The position numbers and the translations under genes are program-made. The notes under the pieces were generated by a model. That model searched no databases and had not been told where the DNA came from. It saw only the letters and a program-made list of their open reading frames with translations. A DNA stretch of 64,000 bases, taken from positions 4,388,084-4,452,083 of the forward strand of contig NC_087072.1 in NCBI RefSeq assembly GCF_026151205.1, given 5' to 3'. Position 1 is the stretch's first letter. Each line of letters opens with the position of its first letter. The DNA is from Bolinopsis microptera (Eukaryota > Ctenophora > Tentaculata > Lobata > Bolinopsidae). Shown piece after piece: positions 12,369 through 54,180 of this stretch.

Positions 12369-13262
12369 GGATCGTCGACGAGTCCAATTCGGCGCGCGTC
12401 CTGGTAGGTTGTAAACCTACAACATATATGGCGCACGTTATATCTCCGCCAAAAGCACATCCAATTTGATACGTATGAAATATGTTTATAACTTCCTTGG
12501 TTGTGCACTAAGTTGATCACTTTCGAGGCACCTCGACAAAAACTTCTCATGCTTGATGCTATTGTGCTTTTTATGGAGAAATACGTCAGTAGCGTTTAAT
12601 TTTTGAGCTTTTTATTCTTCTTCAAAAGTATTCCAAATGATTTTTATAAGTGCATATATTGATCCTCAGAATACATTAAAAAATAATTTTCCTCGATTCA
12701 TGAAGTTTGAAAGAATTTACAGCAATGCGCGCAATTTGGGGAGTGTGCTTTTGGCGGAGATATAACATATAAACTGCGCCTTACATATATTCGTATGCGA
12801 ATCTTGGCTTACATAATGCAGCGATTTCATTGGACAAGAGCAACTGTTGGCGACGTTTGACTACAAATGGCAGTGTTTGATTTTAACGGGTGATACTCGT
12901 AAAATATCTGTTCCATACCGTCGACGAGTCCAACTCGGCGCGCGTCCTGGTAGGTTGTAAACATACAATGTTTGATTGAAAACCTGCATTGGTTTCAGCT
13001 CCCCCGGTGGCAAGGTTGTACGAAATAGTGAGCGCCGGGTTAATCAATTATTGATTACACATTAATATTTATATGTTTTTTGTTTGGTTGAATAATTTTC
13101 ATTTAACTGATTGGGATCTGAGTGCTTTTGCGCCACTGCGGGCGCGCTTGTTTCACAAGTAAGAAAAAATTTACTGCCGGGAGGCGAGCGCGCACCACTG
13201 CAAGTTAAGCGCAAGGGCTCTGGATAGAGCAATATCTGACACATGTAATTTTATAATGATCT
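12369..13262. other. Repeat mosaic without genes
   Basis: Holds dispersed modules: GACGAGTCCAACTCGGCGCG plus GTCCTGGTAGGTTGTAAAC at about 12374, 12918 and again at 13685, and AACGGGTGATACTCGTAAAA at about 12886 and 13662 (variants at 7923 and 12196). The GC-rich block of 6.6 kb recurs at 13120-13230. No coding signal is seen. Confidence 0.55.
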
Positions 13263-13347
13263 TTCTAATTTCTAATTTCTAATTTCTAATTTCTAATTTC
13301 TAATTTCTAATTTCTAATTTCTAATTTCTAATTTCTAATTTCTAATT
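13263..13347. repeat. TCTAATT heptamer microsatellite
   Basis: About twelve uninterrupted copies of the 7-bp unit TAATTTC, next to the LINE fragment that follows. A short tandem repeat beside a LINE end is common. Confidence 0.95.
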
Positions 13348-13377
13348 AATTCTTTTAATTTTATCGGACACATCTGC

Positions 13378-13523
13378 TTTGGAATAAACTTCCTCTCGAA
13401 ATAAGAGACCATAGCTGTCCTGATATCTTCAAGGCCAAACTTAAGGATTACCTATGGTTGGAAATGCTACCCACAGATCCAAACGATAGTCACGCTGAAT
13501 TCTACCTGTCTGATAATGATTAG
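13378..13523 (+). mobile_element. LINE ORF2 C-terminal fragment
   Basis: In one frame the sequence reads LWNKLPLEIRDHSC, then DIFKAKLKDYLW, and ends at a stop after FYLSDND. The pattern LWN-LP-EIR...FK..LK.YL is the hallmark C-terminus of many LINE (CR1/RTE-type) reverse transcriptase proteins. Only this tail remains; the polymerase part is absent upstream. Confidence 0.65.
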
Positions 13524-14718
13524 GTGCATCTCATTTCTCCCAATGCCAATTCTCTGATCTAAAATAACCGATCCAAACTATTTAAGGGGTTAGGGGTGGG
13601 TTGGGTTTTTAAAAGTACTGTATGATATAATCTATTTCATTAACAAGTTAACAAATTATTTAACGGGTGATACTCGTAAAATATCTGTTCGCGACGAGTC
13701 CAACTCGGCGCACGTCCTGGTAGGTTGTAAACCTACAACAAATTATTAACGTTATGATATTTAATGCACGCTGTATTTTATAATTGCACAATCATCTCTA
13801 TTACAATATATCTTAAATTTATTTAATTGACGATGTCAATTCATGGCAGCTCGGCGCGGCACAGTAGCGCATCTCGCCGATCTAGCCAGGTCGCTGTGAG
13901 AAGCCTCTTTGAGTGCGCGGCGCGGCACAGTAACGCATCGCGCTACAATTGGCTTCGTCAATCGTCAACCCTTGCCAGCTTGCTACTGCTAGTCTATTTA
14001 TATTGCTCGCTTCTTTCACTGCGAGAAGCTCGAAAAGAGAGCCGCACATTGGGATTGGTGTGCCAGGTAACTATACTGTGTACCAGGTAATATGCCCGTG
14101 CTATACCGGTACGGTGGTAAGTAAATCTATTTTAATTGTAAGTCTATTTTCATATTGTGTTTTGTGAGTTTCATTTTTAAGGGGCGTGATGGAACTGCCT
14201 TCTTCGATCTTCACTTTTCATAACTGATAACGCGTCGTAAGATAGAGGTCTCATTTTATGAAATATAATAACTATATAATTACAAGTATGGAGTACTAAT
14301 ACATAATAACAATTAAATCTAAAAATAAAAATGCCTTTTTCATTAATTTATAATCTGTGATCAAAACCAAATCAAAAAATTAGATCGATATAAATATAAT
14401 ACTCCTCATTGTCACACTTCATTTAAAAAACTAAAGACTTAAGACTTCACTGTACGTCTGTACTGATACTATGGGGAATCACTGAGGGTCACTTTAGTCT
14501 TTAAGCATTAAGAATATTAGGCTTCTATTCCTAAATATTCGATCATCAATATCGTTATCACCGGTGCTACGGACGACCCTATTTGCAAACTTCTTCAGAA
14601 CTATAAGAAATCTTATTTACACTATTGACTATATTTTTGACAAATCGCTCTTCGTTAAAAAATTTAATTACAAAGACTTAAGACGAACAAATATTGAGAC
14701 GGGAAACCCGATTGTTCA
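13524..14718. other. Intergenic stretch 3' of COQ3
   Basis: Contains another copy of the tRNA-like repeat (13824-13948) and more of the dispersed modules (13660-13735). The 14.0-14.7 kb part is AT-rich with no supported exon. Short open frames there have no family resemblance. Confidence 0.5.
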
Positions 14719-16814
14719 TCAACTATCATATTCATCTTCGATATGTTCGATATCCTCTAAGTCTCTTTTAATGGCAGTCACTGCATAGTTGATAGAGAGA
14801 TCAGAACTGGTGCCCCACTGACGAGTAAGAGGGTTAAAATTCAGTCCGACCACTTTCACCACGTCGAAACCACCTGCGATTAACCATCAGTTAGATCAAC
14901 TACTTGTCACAATATTCAATATCAGTATTGTAAAAGTTAAAATGATTATATACAAACTTGAGAGTGAAGACTGTCAACAAATTTAAGTATGAAATTATCA
15001 GGTCATGTTCAATGTTTAACCATCTTCGACATTTCCTGCAGTCCCTAAATATGCTATGCAATATTATACCCATACAAAACAACCACAAATAGTTCAATTT
15101 AGAAAGAGCAGCGCTCAATCTGAGGAATTACAATCAGCAATAGCGCCGGTCAGGGTGTGAGGAGGGACCAGTTTGTGGTACTCATGAGTACCGGGTGGGA
15201 CCAGTCCTGCTACATTCTCTGCTAACATGATTGCAAACAACCAACTCGCTACTGTTCTGTTTATCGTGGTGAACATTAAACCCCCGCCTGGCTAATGGGA
15301 AGTGTCGTAAGTATTGTTCATGAATATTCTGAAGTTATTAACAAGAAAAAGGGAAATACAGTCACAGATATTTAGATAGAAATGAGCCTAAACTTTAGCC
15401 TAAACTTTAACTAGAGCCTAAACTTGTTAATAAGTCTGTCTCCAAGTTTGGAAACTCACCCGGACGCGCCCAGCACATTGAGATACAAAGGTAGCCACAC
15501 ACGGCACATGTTCCACCACTTCTGACGACACCACCATATCAAACTGCTCCGTCACTTCCTCCACGGTGGCGGCCTGGTATCTCAGATCTAGATCGCCTGT
15601 ACGGAGAGAGAACTGTTCAGACTTGTTACACAGACTTGTTACACAGACTTGTTACACAGACTAGTTACACAGACTATTTACACAGACTAGTCTAGTTACA
15701 CAGACTAGTTACACAGACTAGTTACACAGACTAGTTAAACAGAATAGTTACACAGACTAGTTACACAGACTAGTTACACAGACTAGTTACACAGACTAGT
15801 TACACAGACTAGTTACACAGACTAGTTACACAGACTAGTTACACAGATCACTGGTACCCACTACCCAGGTAACGGGACAGGCACCTCGTGAGACGTAATT
15901 GTAATTAGCGGGCATGTTGGAAACTGTCTGTTTTAGGATGGAATTAGGATGCTCTAAGTTTATTCCTATTTTGTAGTAATTCTAAATTTCAAGTGAATTT
16001 AAGCGAAGTTAGAATGTAAATGTATCTGAAATATTGAGCTTGCCTGGAAACTTGTTTGCGTGATTAGAAGCAATCCGTATCATTTCCTCACTAGGATCTA
16101 TTGCAGTTACATCAAACCCCTGTTTGGCCAACTCCTGATGTTATTTGTTATTCAGTTGATTTGGTGAAATCCAATCAACAGATGTAATTAGAGTTAGACT
16201 TCATACCAAGGTCGAAACTTGCAATTGTTTTTTCCGCATAAAAACACCGTCCGATTCTTCTAACTTCTAAAATTTTAGATGAGGTCCAAGCAACATACCG
16301 ATGCTTAAACACAAGAAAATATTGTCAAAAACTTAATCAGGAAATAACCTCGGCTAAGTAGCCTCCACCGCACCCTACATCCAATATCTGCGGGTCAGGG
16401 AAGTCGATCTGACGAGCTAGAGACTTAAGGAGGGGTATCCGAACACTATTCATAAGGTATAGAGGATCTTTGTCATCTCTCCACCAGCTAGAAGACAGCG
16501 CATCGAACTTTAGCACCTCTTTCTCGTGTTCCCTGATAACAGAGGGTTAAACTGGGTGCCTGCCTGTCGCCATGATTCCAAGTCAAAAGTAAAATTCACC
16601 GTCTCGAGTTTCGGCAATAATTTGTTCGTGAAGATTCCACATACAATATGAAAGGGGAAGTCAGCCAGAATGACCCCAATATCTCCCCGCTAGATATTGA
16701 AACAGGTACAGCTACTCACGATCTGGATTGCACGGTCTCAGAGGAGAGGGTTCTGATACCGCCAGGTCCCACGAGGGTCATGCAGCGTCTACATAGAGCA
16801 CCGACTAACGCCAT
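14719..16814 (-). CDS. COQ3: Ubiquinone biosynthesis O-methyltransferase, mitochondrial
   Basis: SAM-dependent O-methyltransferase of coenzyme Q synthesis, acting on the matrix side of the inner mitochondrial membrane. I read six exons: 16720-16814, 16349-16532, 16044-16134, 15460-15596, 15132-15291 and 14719-14873. Phases agree and the frame closes at 273 residues, shorter than the human protein because the N-terminus is short. The start at 16814 gives a basic, non-acidic leader (MALVGALCRRCMTLVG) fitting a mitochondrial presequence. Landmarks in order are FDALSSSWW, MNSVRIPLL, SAM motif I ILDVGCGGGYLAE, the acidic-loop region ELAKQGFDVTAIDPS, SSEVVEHV, PGGGLMFTTINRT, VAGLVPPGTHEYHKLV and LNFNPLTRQWGTS...LSINYAV, all typical of COQ3/UbiG. 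Intron 3 appears to use a GC donor (CCAG-GCAAGC). It lies about 630 bp downstream of TUBGCP2 on the same strand. Confidence 0.93.
15615..15850. repeat. 13-bp minisatellite in COQ3 intron
   Basis: About sixteen copies of ACTAGTTACACAG, with a few ACTTGTTACACAG variants at the start, inside the intron between COQ3 exons 3 and 4. Confidence 0.95.
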
Positions 16815-17442
16815 CACTGTGAGAAATGTTTAACACTTTTCTCGGTCAAGTGCGAGGTAATATTCAATGCTCGCCATTATATTAGACTAATATTCAGGGA
16901 ACTCTGAAGCTCAACAAAGTCGAAAATGTAAACACCACGAGTACGTACAGTTTATAAATATGTCGAAATATCAAATAGTAAAATAATGTCATACAAAATA
17001 GTATAAATAACATTACGTCAACACATACTGGCTTCCTTCCGTACTATACAGTGATAATAAATAAAATGGATACCCTAACAGTAACATATAATTCTTAATT
17101 CAAAGCCGTAGAAAAACCCGAAAACCCTCGAATATTCGACTAAGAAACCCTGAATACATTTGTATCAAAAAGAGTTAACATATTATATCATATAAGCATG
17201 TAACGAGGACGATGCCTTTTGAGACTTAGTCTATCTTTTCTGAGACTCAAGAAGTAAAATTGTAAGATTTCCTACTATTTTATTATAATTATCGCAGGGC
17301 GCGTGCCGTAACACTTAAAGACTTAACAAATCTCTACAATATGTAGCTTAAAATGCGCCCACTCAGTGGGCCCTACAATACAATTAATATTACATTAAAA
17401 AGGTATTAATCAACATCTTTAAGAACAAAATTCCTCACGTAT

Positions 17443-45118
<27,676 letters not shown>

Positions 45119-45691
45119 CTTCTAAAACGTGGTCATCATCAACCTACTAGTAATAATATTATTATCAAGTAAATTTTATATTTGGTTGGTTATCATTTTA
45201 TTCTATGCCGACAAAAAGATTTGCGATTAAAATTTAGGGGCACGTCATGCACGTTTTTTAGAATATTACAGTTTCAATTGGCCGGGGGAGGAGACGGTTC
45301 AAGGTCAAAGCTAAAACCAATTCATTAGATAAAGATTAACAACTTTCTCCGTTCCGATCATTGTCTAGATCATACCAAAACAATAACAGGATTGTCGCCT
45401 CTTATCTGCAGTAAATACACGATTTTTACAAATTTTGTCCAGATTACGCAATACAGGATTGTTCATTAAATTAAACAAAAACCGGTAATTAGGCATGAAT
45501 GGTCGGCAGACAATTGGCCGTACAATTCTTTGCATAGATCTGCACGAGAAGGAGGAGGAGAGAGAAGTAGAAGTGCAAATCCCGCAATTCATTATCACGA
45601 GATCAATCTCAATCTCATCATCCCACAGGGAGGTTCACTTTAATAATAATTTAGTCTAGATACGTCCCTATCATATAAATCTCAATATAAG
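45119..45691. promoter_or_regulatory. Short NDUFA8-TUBGCP2 intergenic region
   Basis: Only 573 bp separate the NDUFA8 stop from the TUBGCP2 start on the same strand, so it must hold the 3' end of one and the promoter of the other. A splice-acceptor-like ACGTTTTAG lies three bases upstream of the TUBGCP2 ATG, which could mark a 5' UTR intron or a trans-splice site. No TATA box was seen. Confidence 0.35.
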
Positions 45692-46348
45692 TTAGTGTTT
45701 GATGATGTTCGTGACGTCACTTTTAAACTCCCGGAAGGCTTCAGGCCAGGTTTGGTGGGGAGGAACTTGTTTGTCCTGGAACCAGGTGAATTCACGGGAC
45801 ACTCCCGTCTTCTCGAGCAGGCATTTGTCAAACTCTATCTGCGTGGTTCGGCAAAATTGGTGCCTGAAAAGGGTATCAAACATTAATTCCAGTATATTAC
45901 TGAAAGTTTATGCCACTAACTATTTTTGCCAGCAAAAACCTTACATCTGCATTATTACACATAGTTATTAAGCAAAAATCACATAGTATACAGTCTTTTT
46001 GAAACCTCCCTTGCTCTCGGTGATAATGTAATATGTGAAGCCTGAACGCACCCTTTAAAACTTCACTCGTCAATATTTGACAAAAACCCTTAGATTTCAC
46101 TAATATCTGGCTTCAGTAACAGGTTAAGTCACTGCCAAGTGCCAACTTTTTCTCGTTAACCCTTCGAGGCATGCCCCTCACAATATGAACTTTAATTCTG
46201 GTTGGGGGGGGTACCAATGGCATAAATGGCATAATGGAGAATTGGCCAATAAAAATTTCCATTTATGCCATAAAACGTATGCCATTTATGCCATTTTTGA
46301 TATAATACATTTCTATTTTCTTTATTTGTCATATGAATCTTTAACGAT

Positions 46349-46385
<37 letters not shown>

Positions 46386-49300
46386 GGAACTGGGTTTTAC
46401 TACCCCAGTTAATGTTTACTAAAATAGATATTGAACAGCAATTTAATAAGATAAAAATCGTACCAGCGTACTTTAAAATCTGTATGATTCATGAAATTAA
46501 AAGTAGCTATGACCATTATATTAAGAGTTAAATATATTGTTTATATTCCCCATCATGGACTAGTGGCTCAACAAAACTGCGTCGGAAATTAAAGCTCAGC
46601 TAAAGCCTGAAGACTATTCAGTCTTGTATAGAAAATAACTACAGCTACCAATATGTCCCTCACAAACATGGTCCAAAACATATCAAAACAGCACACGAAA
46701 CACACACTCAAAAAAAGTTGTCAACCGTTGCTCTCATCGGCACAATAAATTTGCCCGTCCTTTATGTAAAACTTTTTGGTCGGTTCTGCAAGTGCCCGCT
46801 TCTTCATGTCCTGTACCAGATCTTTCCGGAGCTTCCTCTGTTCGACAGACCGATCAGGGCTCAAGAAAACTGTCTTAAACTTCTCACTCTGCCGCAGGTT
46901 CCTGGCATTCCTCAGAATCTGATTAACGATGAGCGAGTTTGAGGTGATAACTTTAACTGGTCGCATTGAGTCAACCGTTTTCTTTTTTCCTATTCTCTGA
47001 GCCTCTACTTTTGGCTTTATGCCAATAGTTTCCAGAACTTCACTGACTTGAGATTCGAGCTTCTCTTCGTTTTCCTCAGGCAGACCGAAGATAAGAAGGT
47101 TCCTGCTGCGGTCCTCATCTGCAACAATAGTCTTGACTACAGACGTCAATGCTTCCGGGCTGATTACTGGAGACTGTGCTGGCAAACTTTGAACGACTGA
47201 GCTGTAAGATTGGAACTCCGCTTTCACTGAATCAGCAACTGAACTTGACACAGTTTTCTTCAACGCTTCAAGTTGCTCAGTCTTGCAAGCTGATAGCTCG
47301 GCCTGAACACTGATAACCTGCTCTTGCTTTTCAATTAACTGACCCTGAAGTCTGGTCAACACATTCTTATACGCTTCAACGGTCTCCATAAGATAGTTCG
47401 TATACTCAAAAGATCGACCACACACATCGACAATCTCCGGCTTATTCAGTCTGTTGAAGTTCTTAGCGTCCGCAATGTCCTTTAACTTTCCGTAAGGCTT
47501 GCCAAATTTCTTCAGAGTCTCTTTGCTCCAGGTGAACATCTCATTCAACATGTAATTGATACTTTCCAAGTCCAAATCTGCCATCGTAAAGATCAGCACA
47601 ACAAGCTAGCAGCGCAGTAGCGGTGTAATTATCAAGAGATAAGCAGTGCGATAACGAGAGCTAACAATTTTAAAACGGCAGTGAGAGTGTATTTCGATAA
47701 GTGGGAGTGTATTTCGATAAGTGGAGAGTGTATTTCAAGCGTTATAAAGCATGAAACATGTCTCTTATTCAAGTACTAATAATAATTTGCGAATTTAAAG
47801 TCAAATATGAAGACCTAAATTCATGGCATAAATGGAGAATTGGCCAATCAAAATTTCCATTTATGCCATAAAACGTATGCCATTTATGCCATTTTATGCC
47901 ATTGGTACCCCCCCCTTCTGGTTACCTCAAACAAAACAAAGATAAATCGCCGCTCAGCTATATTGCTTTGAATTAATCAAATTCGATCGCTGAATACCTT
48001 ACAAGACATTTTTGTGGCGGACCAATTTGCGACGACCGAAATTTTGACGGTCCGAAAATATGGCGAAATTGAACAAAAACCGTCACATTTCGGACGTCAC
48101 AGAAAATAAGGGTATTTTTCATCATTTTGTTTTCTGACACAAAGGAAATTCAAAATTTTCTAAAAATCGGTAAAATAATGTTGAAACAAAATAAAACTTA
48201 TAAATCGATTTCTTCATCTTCCTCTAAGGGGTCCGGCTCGACTCTTTCAGTTTCACTTATTGAGTTTGGTATTAAATTGTTTATCTTGACTTAGTCTCTT
48301 ATAAAACGTTTATGTTAGCACATAAATGTAATTTATTGTAAATTTAAAACGTATTACTTGACATTAAATTCATCATGGAATATTGTGTTTATTTGTCCCA
48401 CCATCATATCAAAAACTTTTCAAGAACAAAATGAATCGATGAAGCCACAATTATTGGAATAAGCTAAAAATAATGCGACGGATTCTATTACGACGACCGA
48501 AATTTTGGCGGTCCGAAAATTTGGCGAAATTTTCGGAAAACCGCCACATTTCGTACGTTATAAATATGTCTTGTAAGGTACATTATTAACAAACAATATT
48601 TACCGTCCCATACGTTTGGTCAGATTTTATCGATGAAAGAGGCCAGGAAAATAAAGCAGAGTACTCACTTTCTGGAGTTAAGATCAAGACAGGTAGTGTA
48701 ACGAGCAAACGGCATCTTGCACTCTTTGTACACCTTGTCCATGAACATCTTGGTGCAGTTGGTCACCAGTTGTCCCTCTCTCAGACACTGACGAGGATCG
48801 TTTCCGGTGTCGTTTCTGCACAGCATAAACCGGTCATTTGCGTCCTTGCATGCCTGGTAAAGTGAACCGGTCATTCGCGTCGTTGAAAACTGGTAAGATA
48901 CTACCGTCATAAAGTAAGGGCTAAGGACGCCAAATGTTAAATACACGAGAACAGTCAGCCGTGACACGTATGACCAGACCTTCAACTAGTGACACAAAAA
49001 TTATGAACTTTCTCTGCTTCTACATTCAAAAGCAAGATATTACTGAAATGTGCCCGCTTGTATTGAATCAAGATTCTTCTAGATCAATTCAATTTCTCTC
49101 CACTTATCTCTCTTAAATGCTAACTCTCTAGTCTCTAAGTTTCATAGGCTTGTTGATATAATTCAAACTTGTCATGACTGTGACCGACTATACCCCTGTC
49201 ATAATTAATTAAAGAATAGGGTTATTTCTCTTTCTTTTTTCCATAAACCCATTCCTTGAAGGTACAAATGAATTTACAGTGTCACGCGATTTTCCCCTGT

Positions 49301-49687
49301 GAGCATACTTTTATTTTCCTGTCCAAAAGTAAATTTATGGGAAATTTTGCTAATCAATCTATGGTCAGTAATGTTTTTGCCTGTTACTCATAGGTCTATC
49401 CAATCGATTGATTGTTAAATTAATAGGACGATTTAAGTTGTAAAGTAATAATAGGTGATTTCTCGGTCACTACAGCCTCAAGATGTCATGTTAATTTGTT
49501 CAACAGTCAAATCAATATTCAATACATTCTATGCGACATTGCGACGAATAAACAACCGCCAAATCATTTAATTTGAATACAGACTTACTTGTCCGAGATG
49601 ATCGGCGACTGCCATTAGCGGAACACTGGTGACATTGAAATCCTTGTATTGGTCGATCTCCTCCCATGGGATGTTTTCACATGACAT
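45692..49687 (-). CDS. NDUFA8: NADH dehydrogenase 1 alpha subcomplex subunit 8
   Basis: Accessory subunit of respiratory complex I on the intermembrane-space side, imported through the MIA40 disulfide relay. Three exons close at 151 residues: 49589-49687, 48669-48853 and 45692-45863. The protein carries the family's four CX9C motifs, CKDANDRFMLC, CLREGQLVTNC, CKMPFARYTTC and CRTTQIEFDKC, in the right order. It also has the N-terminal block MSCENIPWEEIDQYKDF...SVPLMAVADHLGQ. Human NDUFA8 is 172 residues, the difference being at the C-terminus. Phases agree (0 then 2). Intron 2 (45864-48668) has taken up at least three elements: a palindromic transposon, the half-LINE within it and a TA-flanked MITE. 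It sits upstream of TUBGCP2 on the same strand. Confidence 0.95.
46351..47820 (-). mobile_element. Half-LINE (ORF1-only retrocopy with poly(A))
   Basis: Read on the minus strand, a 5' untranslated stretch with repeated GTGTATTTCGATAAGTGG (about 47690-47740) is followed by an ORF1-type gene (46721-47584), about 340 bp of 3' sequence and a pure A34 tail (T34 at 46351-46384). No reverse transcriptase is present. It resembles HAL1 elements of mammals in organisation: a LINE derivative keeping only ORF1. It interrupts the palindromic element around it. The 5' boundary is approximate. Confidence 0.75.
46721..47584 (-). CDS. LINE ORF1-type RNA-binding protein
   Basis: Intact 287-residue ORF from the ATG at 47584. 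The middle (residues about 80-130) is coiled-coil-like with heptad-spaced L/V/I and many E/Q/K (VLTRLQGQLIEKQEQVISVQ). It is followed by an RRM-like segment with RNLLIFGLPEE and PVKVIT, and a basic C-terminal domain (RNLRQSEKFKTVFLSPDRS). This order is the ORF1p plan of LINEs in the CR1/L2/L1-like range, where the protein trimerises and binds element RNA. The ORF has no stop, which implies recent insertion or selection. It could be domesticated, but its poly(A) tail and intronic position argue for a transposon copy. Confidence 0.75.
   Translation of the reverse strand: MADLDLESINYMLNEMFTWSKETLKKFGKPYGKLKDIADAKNFNRLNKPEIVDVCGRSFEYTNYLMETVEAYKNVLTRLQGQLIEKQEQVISVQAELSACKTEQLEALKKTVSSSVADSVKAEFQSYSSVVQSLPAQSPVISPEALTSVVKTIVADEDRSRNLLIFGLPEENEEKLESQVSEVLETIGIKPKVEAQRIGKKKTVDSMRPVKVITSNSLIVNQILRNARNLRQSEKFKTVFLSPDRSVEQRKLRKDLVQDMKKRALAEPTKKFYIKDGQIYCADESNG
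47997..48578. mobile_element. TA-flanked MITE, pogo/mariner-like, copy 2
   Basis: 582 bp, near-identical to 23224-23811, with the same CCTTACAAGACAT termini and TA on both sides. Lies in NDUFA8 intron 2 close to exon 2. Confidence 0.9.
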
Positions 49688-50919
49688 CTTTATCTTTTAT
49701 ATGCAGAAATTAAAAAATTAAGATAATTTGGAAATTGAGAATGAGAAATTTAAAATTAAATCGATGAAATCAATCTGGTTTAACAAAACGGCGAGCCTAT
49801 TGACGGAATGAAAAGGGTACTTTTAGACATTGCGGTAAGAACACCTGTTTTAAATGAAATGGTTGCTGAATACACGCTATAAAAAAGCGATGACAAATCA
49901 AAAGTGGAGATCTATTTATTGTTAAAAACCACTGAAATACTTGGATTGTCCCAAACTACGAGTTGAATTAAAAAGTTTGCATTCAATTGCAATTTCAGTC
50001 GAATTTGCAGAATAACATCCTCAACAAATTATTTTTCCCATCAATGTCATAAAATAAAATATACATTATCTAACCCGTAAAATGTAATAAGCATCAGCAA
50101 ATAGTACAAAAAGCACAAATCCATTAATATCATAACATCACTCTCGTAAGACATATCTACAAAAAAATGTTCATTACATATAATCGTAGTTCCACCACCT
50201 ATGGTTGAAGCAAGCAATCGCTGCACACATGATAATCGCTGTGCAGCAGTTAGCTTTTTGCAGTTGAATTAACTGTGCTTTAAGGAACAGTTAAACGCCA
50301 TGCAACGATTACAGGCCTAAACAACAGATGGTAAAGCTACAATAACAGCATCGCAACTAAAATATAAACTAGAATATTCTGGAATACAAGTTGGATATAA
50401 CCACTAATGTGATGTTTTTTTTTGTTTATTTATAAAAACAAGCCACAACTGGAGGAGAAGGAAGGGTCAGAAACAAAGAAAGAATTTGTTGTTCATAACC
50501 TTCCCTGCTATAATCGTGCCAGCATATATAGCAAAGTGCATCAGCTATTTGTTGTTATGCAGCACAAATACCTCAATTCTTAGATGACAGCTTTATTTCA
50601 TATCACAATTTAAAGTACGATGGTTAAGTGCAGCAGCCACAATCTACATGTGATACTGGTATCCGTTGTTGTTAAAAACAACCTTGGTTACAGTTACTTA
50701 CACAACTTCTTGTAGTGGCTAAACCCAGCAAGGTAAACCAACTATTAAAACCGAATTAAAATAATAATATAATCATTGTTTACATACAGCACATGGCATA
50801 ACAAATCGAACTGATTGTATTCTATCTGAGTAAAAATATGTATTAAGTGTTAAGTGTTCCAGTAGTGACTTAATCAGGCTCCATTTCCTATTGAATTGAC
50901 GTTATTTTCCAGTATTTCC
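49688..50919. other. Intergenic stretch between the penta-EF-hand gene and NDUFA8
   Basis: AT-rich, about 1.2 kb, holding the 3' end of the penta-EF-hand gene and presumably the NDUFA8 promoter. I see no coding exon or clear repeat. Confidence 0.5.
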
Positions 50920-53232
<2,313 letters not shown>

Positions 53233-53437
53233 CACCTACGAACGAGTTTTTCTTGTTATTCACAGATTGTTTAATTGATGAAAAACCAAGAGGTGAACAA
53301 GATAAGTTGGCATTATAGGAGGAAATAAATTTATCTTCCATGATTCCATATTCAGTCTCGGGAGCCTTGTGAAAGCCTTCATTCGTCAGGCTATACAACA
53401 TTCTCGTATGAAAACTTTCGACAGTATATTTCTCAGA

Positions 53438-54180
53438 CTACCTGAAGAGCGTACAGACAAATCCGTTTGAAAAGATCGATTTACCGCAAAACGAGCTTTC
53501 AAAGGATTTTTGAGTCCCACTAGGTGTCCTTTATGGCTGACCAACATTTCCGCGTGTCTTTAAAGGCCACTTTTTTCCACTTTAACTTCAAAATGAAGTA
53601 TTCTAATGTTTTAAACTAATTACAACACTACTAAATAGCTATTACATTTATTGATGATGTAACAGAATGTATATGTATAATGTTTATTTAGAGGGGTCCT
53701 AATCCCCTTCCATCCTCAATTGGAGTTTCACATTTTAGACATTATGTTTCTTCATAATTAATATATATAAATGCAAGTTGCGGTTATTTTGCACTTATCC
53801 ATAAAATAGAAAAATATGCCTAAATTTGTTTTGTGACTTTGAGCTTTTGAGGTCCAAAAAATCGATTTTCCAGTTGGCTGAGCACATTTTTGAGGGCATT
53901 AAAAGCTGCACCAGAATTCCAAGAACAATTTTAAAATTTTATGTCAAGTATCAAAACAATCCCAAGTTCCCTGAAGCTGATGGACTTTCCAGTCAAAACA
54001 AGCCTGAAAAGTAAATTCTCCCTTTTTTATTTTAAAAGGTTATAAAAACACTTTGAGATTTTACACGCATGTAGAACAACACGTGGACAAATTTAGTCCA
54101 CAATCTCTTGCTCAAAAACCATTTGAAAGCTCGTTGTGTCGGTAAATCGGTTTTTCAGACGGATCTGTATGTACTACCAG
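53438..54180. mobile_element. TIR element, about 740 bp
   Basis: About 75 bp at the left (GTACAGACAAATCCG...GATTTACCG...GAGCTTTCAAAGG) is matched inverted at the right (...CCATTTGAAAGCTC...GGTAAATCGG...GGATCTGTATGTAC). The interior shares a stretch (AATTACAACACTAC...CTATTACATTTATTGA) with the element at 55109, so the two families are related. Confidence 0.75.

Larger units (their letters stand above)
46204..47915. mobile_element. Palindromic-TIR element with 8-bp target duplication
   Basis: Ends are GGGGGGGGTACCAATGGC and the inverted GCCATTGGTACCCCCCCC, flanked by a perfect direct repeat TTCTGGTT (46196-46203 and 47916-47923). Each end holds a copy of an approximately 80-bp block with ATGGCATAAATGGCATA-type palindromes and GAATTGGCCAAT in the same orientation, so the original element may have been a MITE of roughly 110 bp split by the LINE-like insert. 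An 8-bp duplication fits hAT, P or Merlin-type transposases, but the G-run terminus is not diagnostic. Confidence 0.85.
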
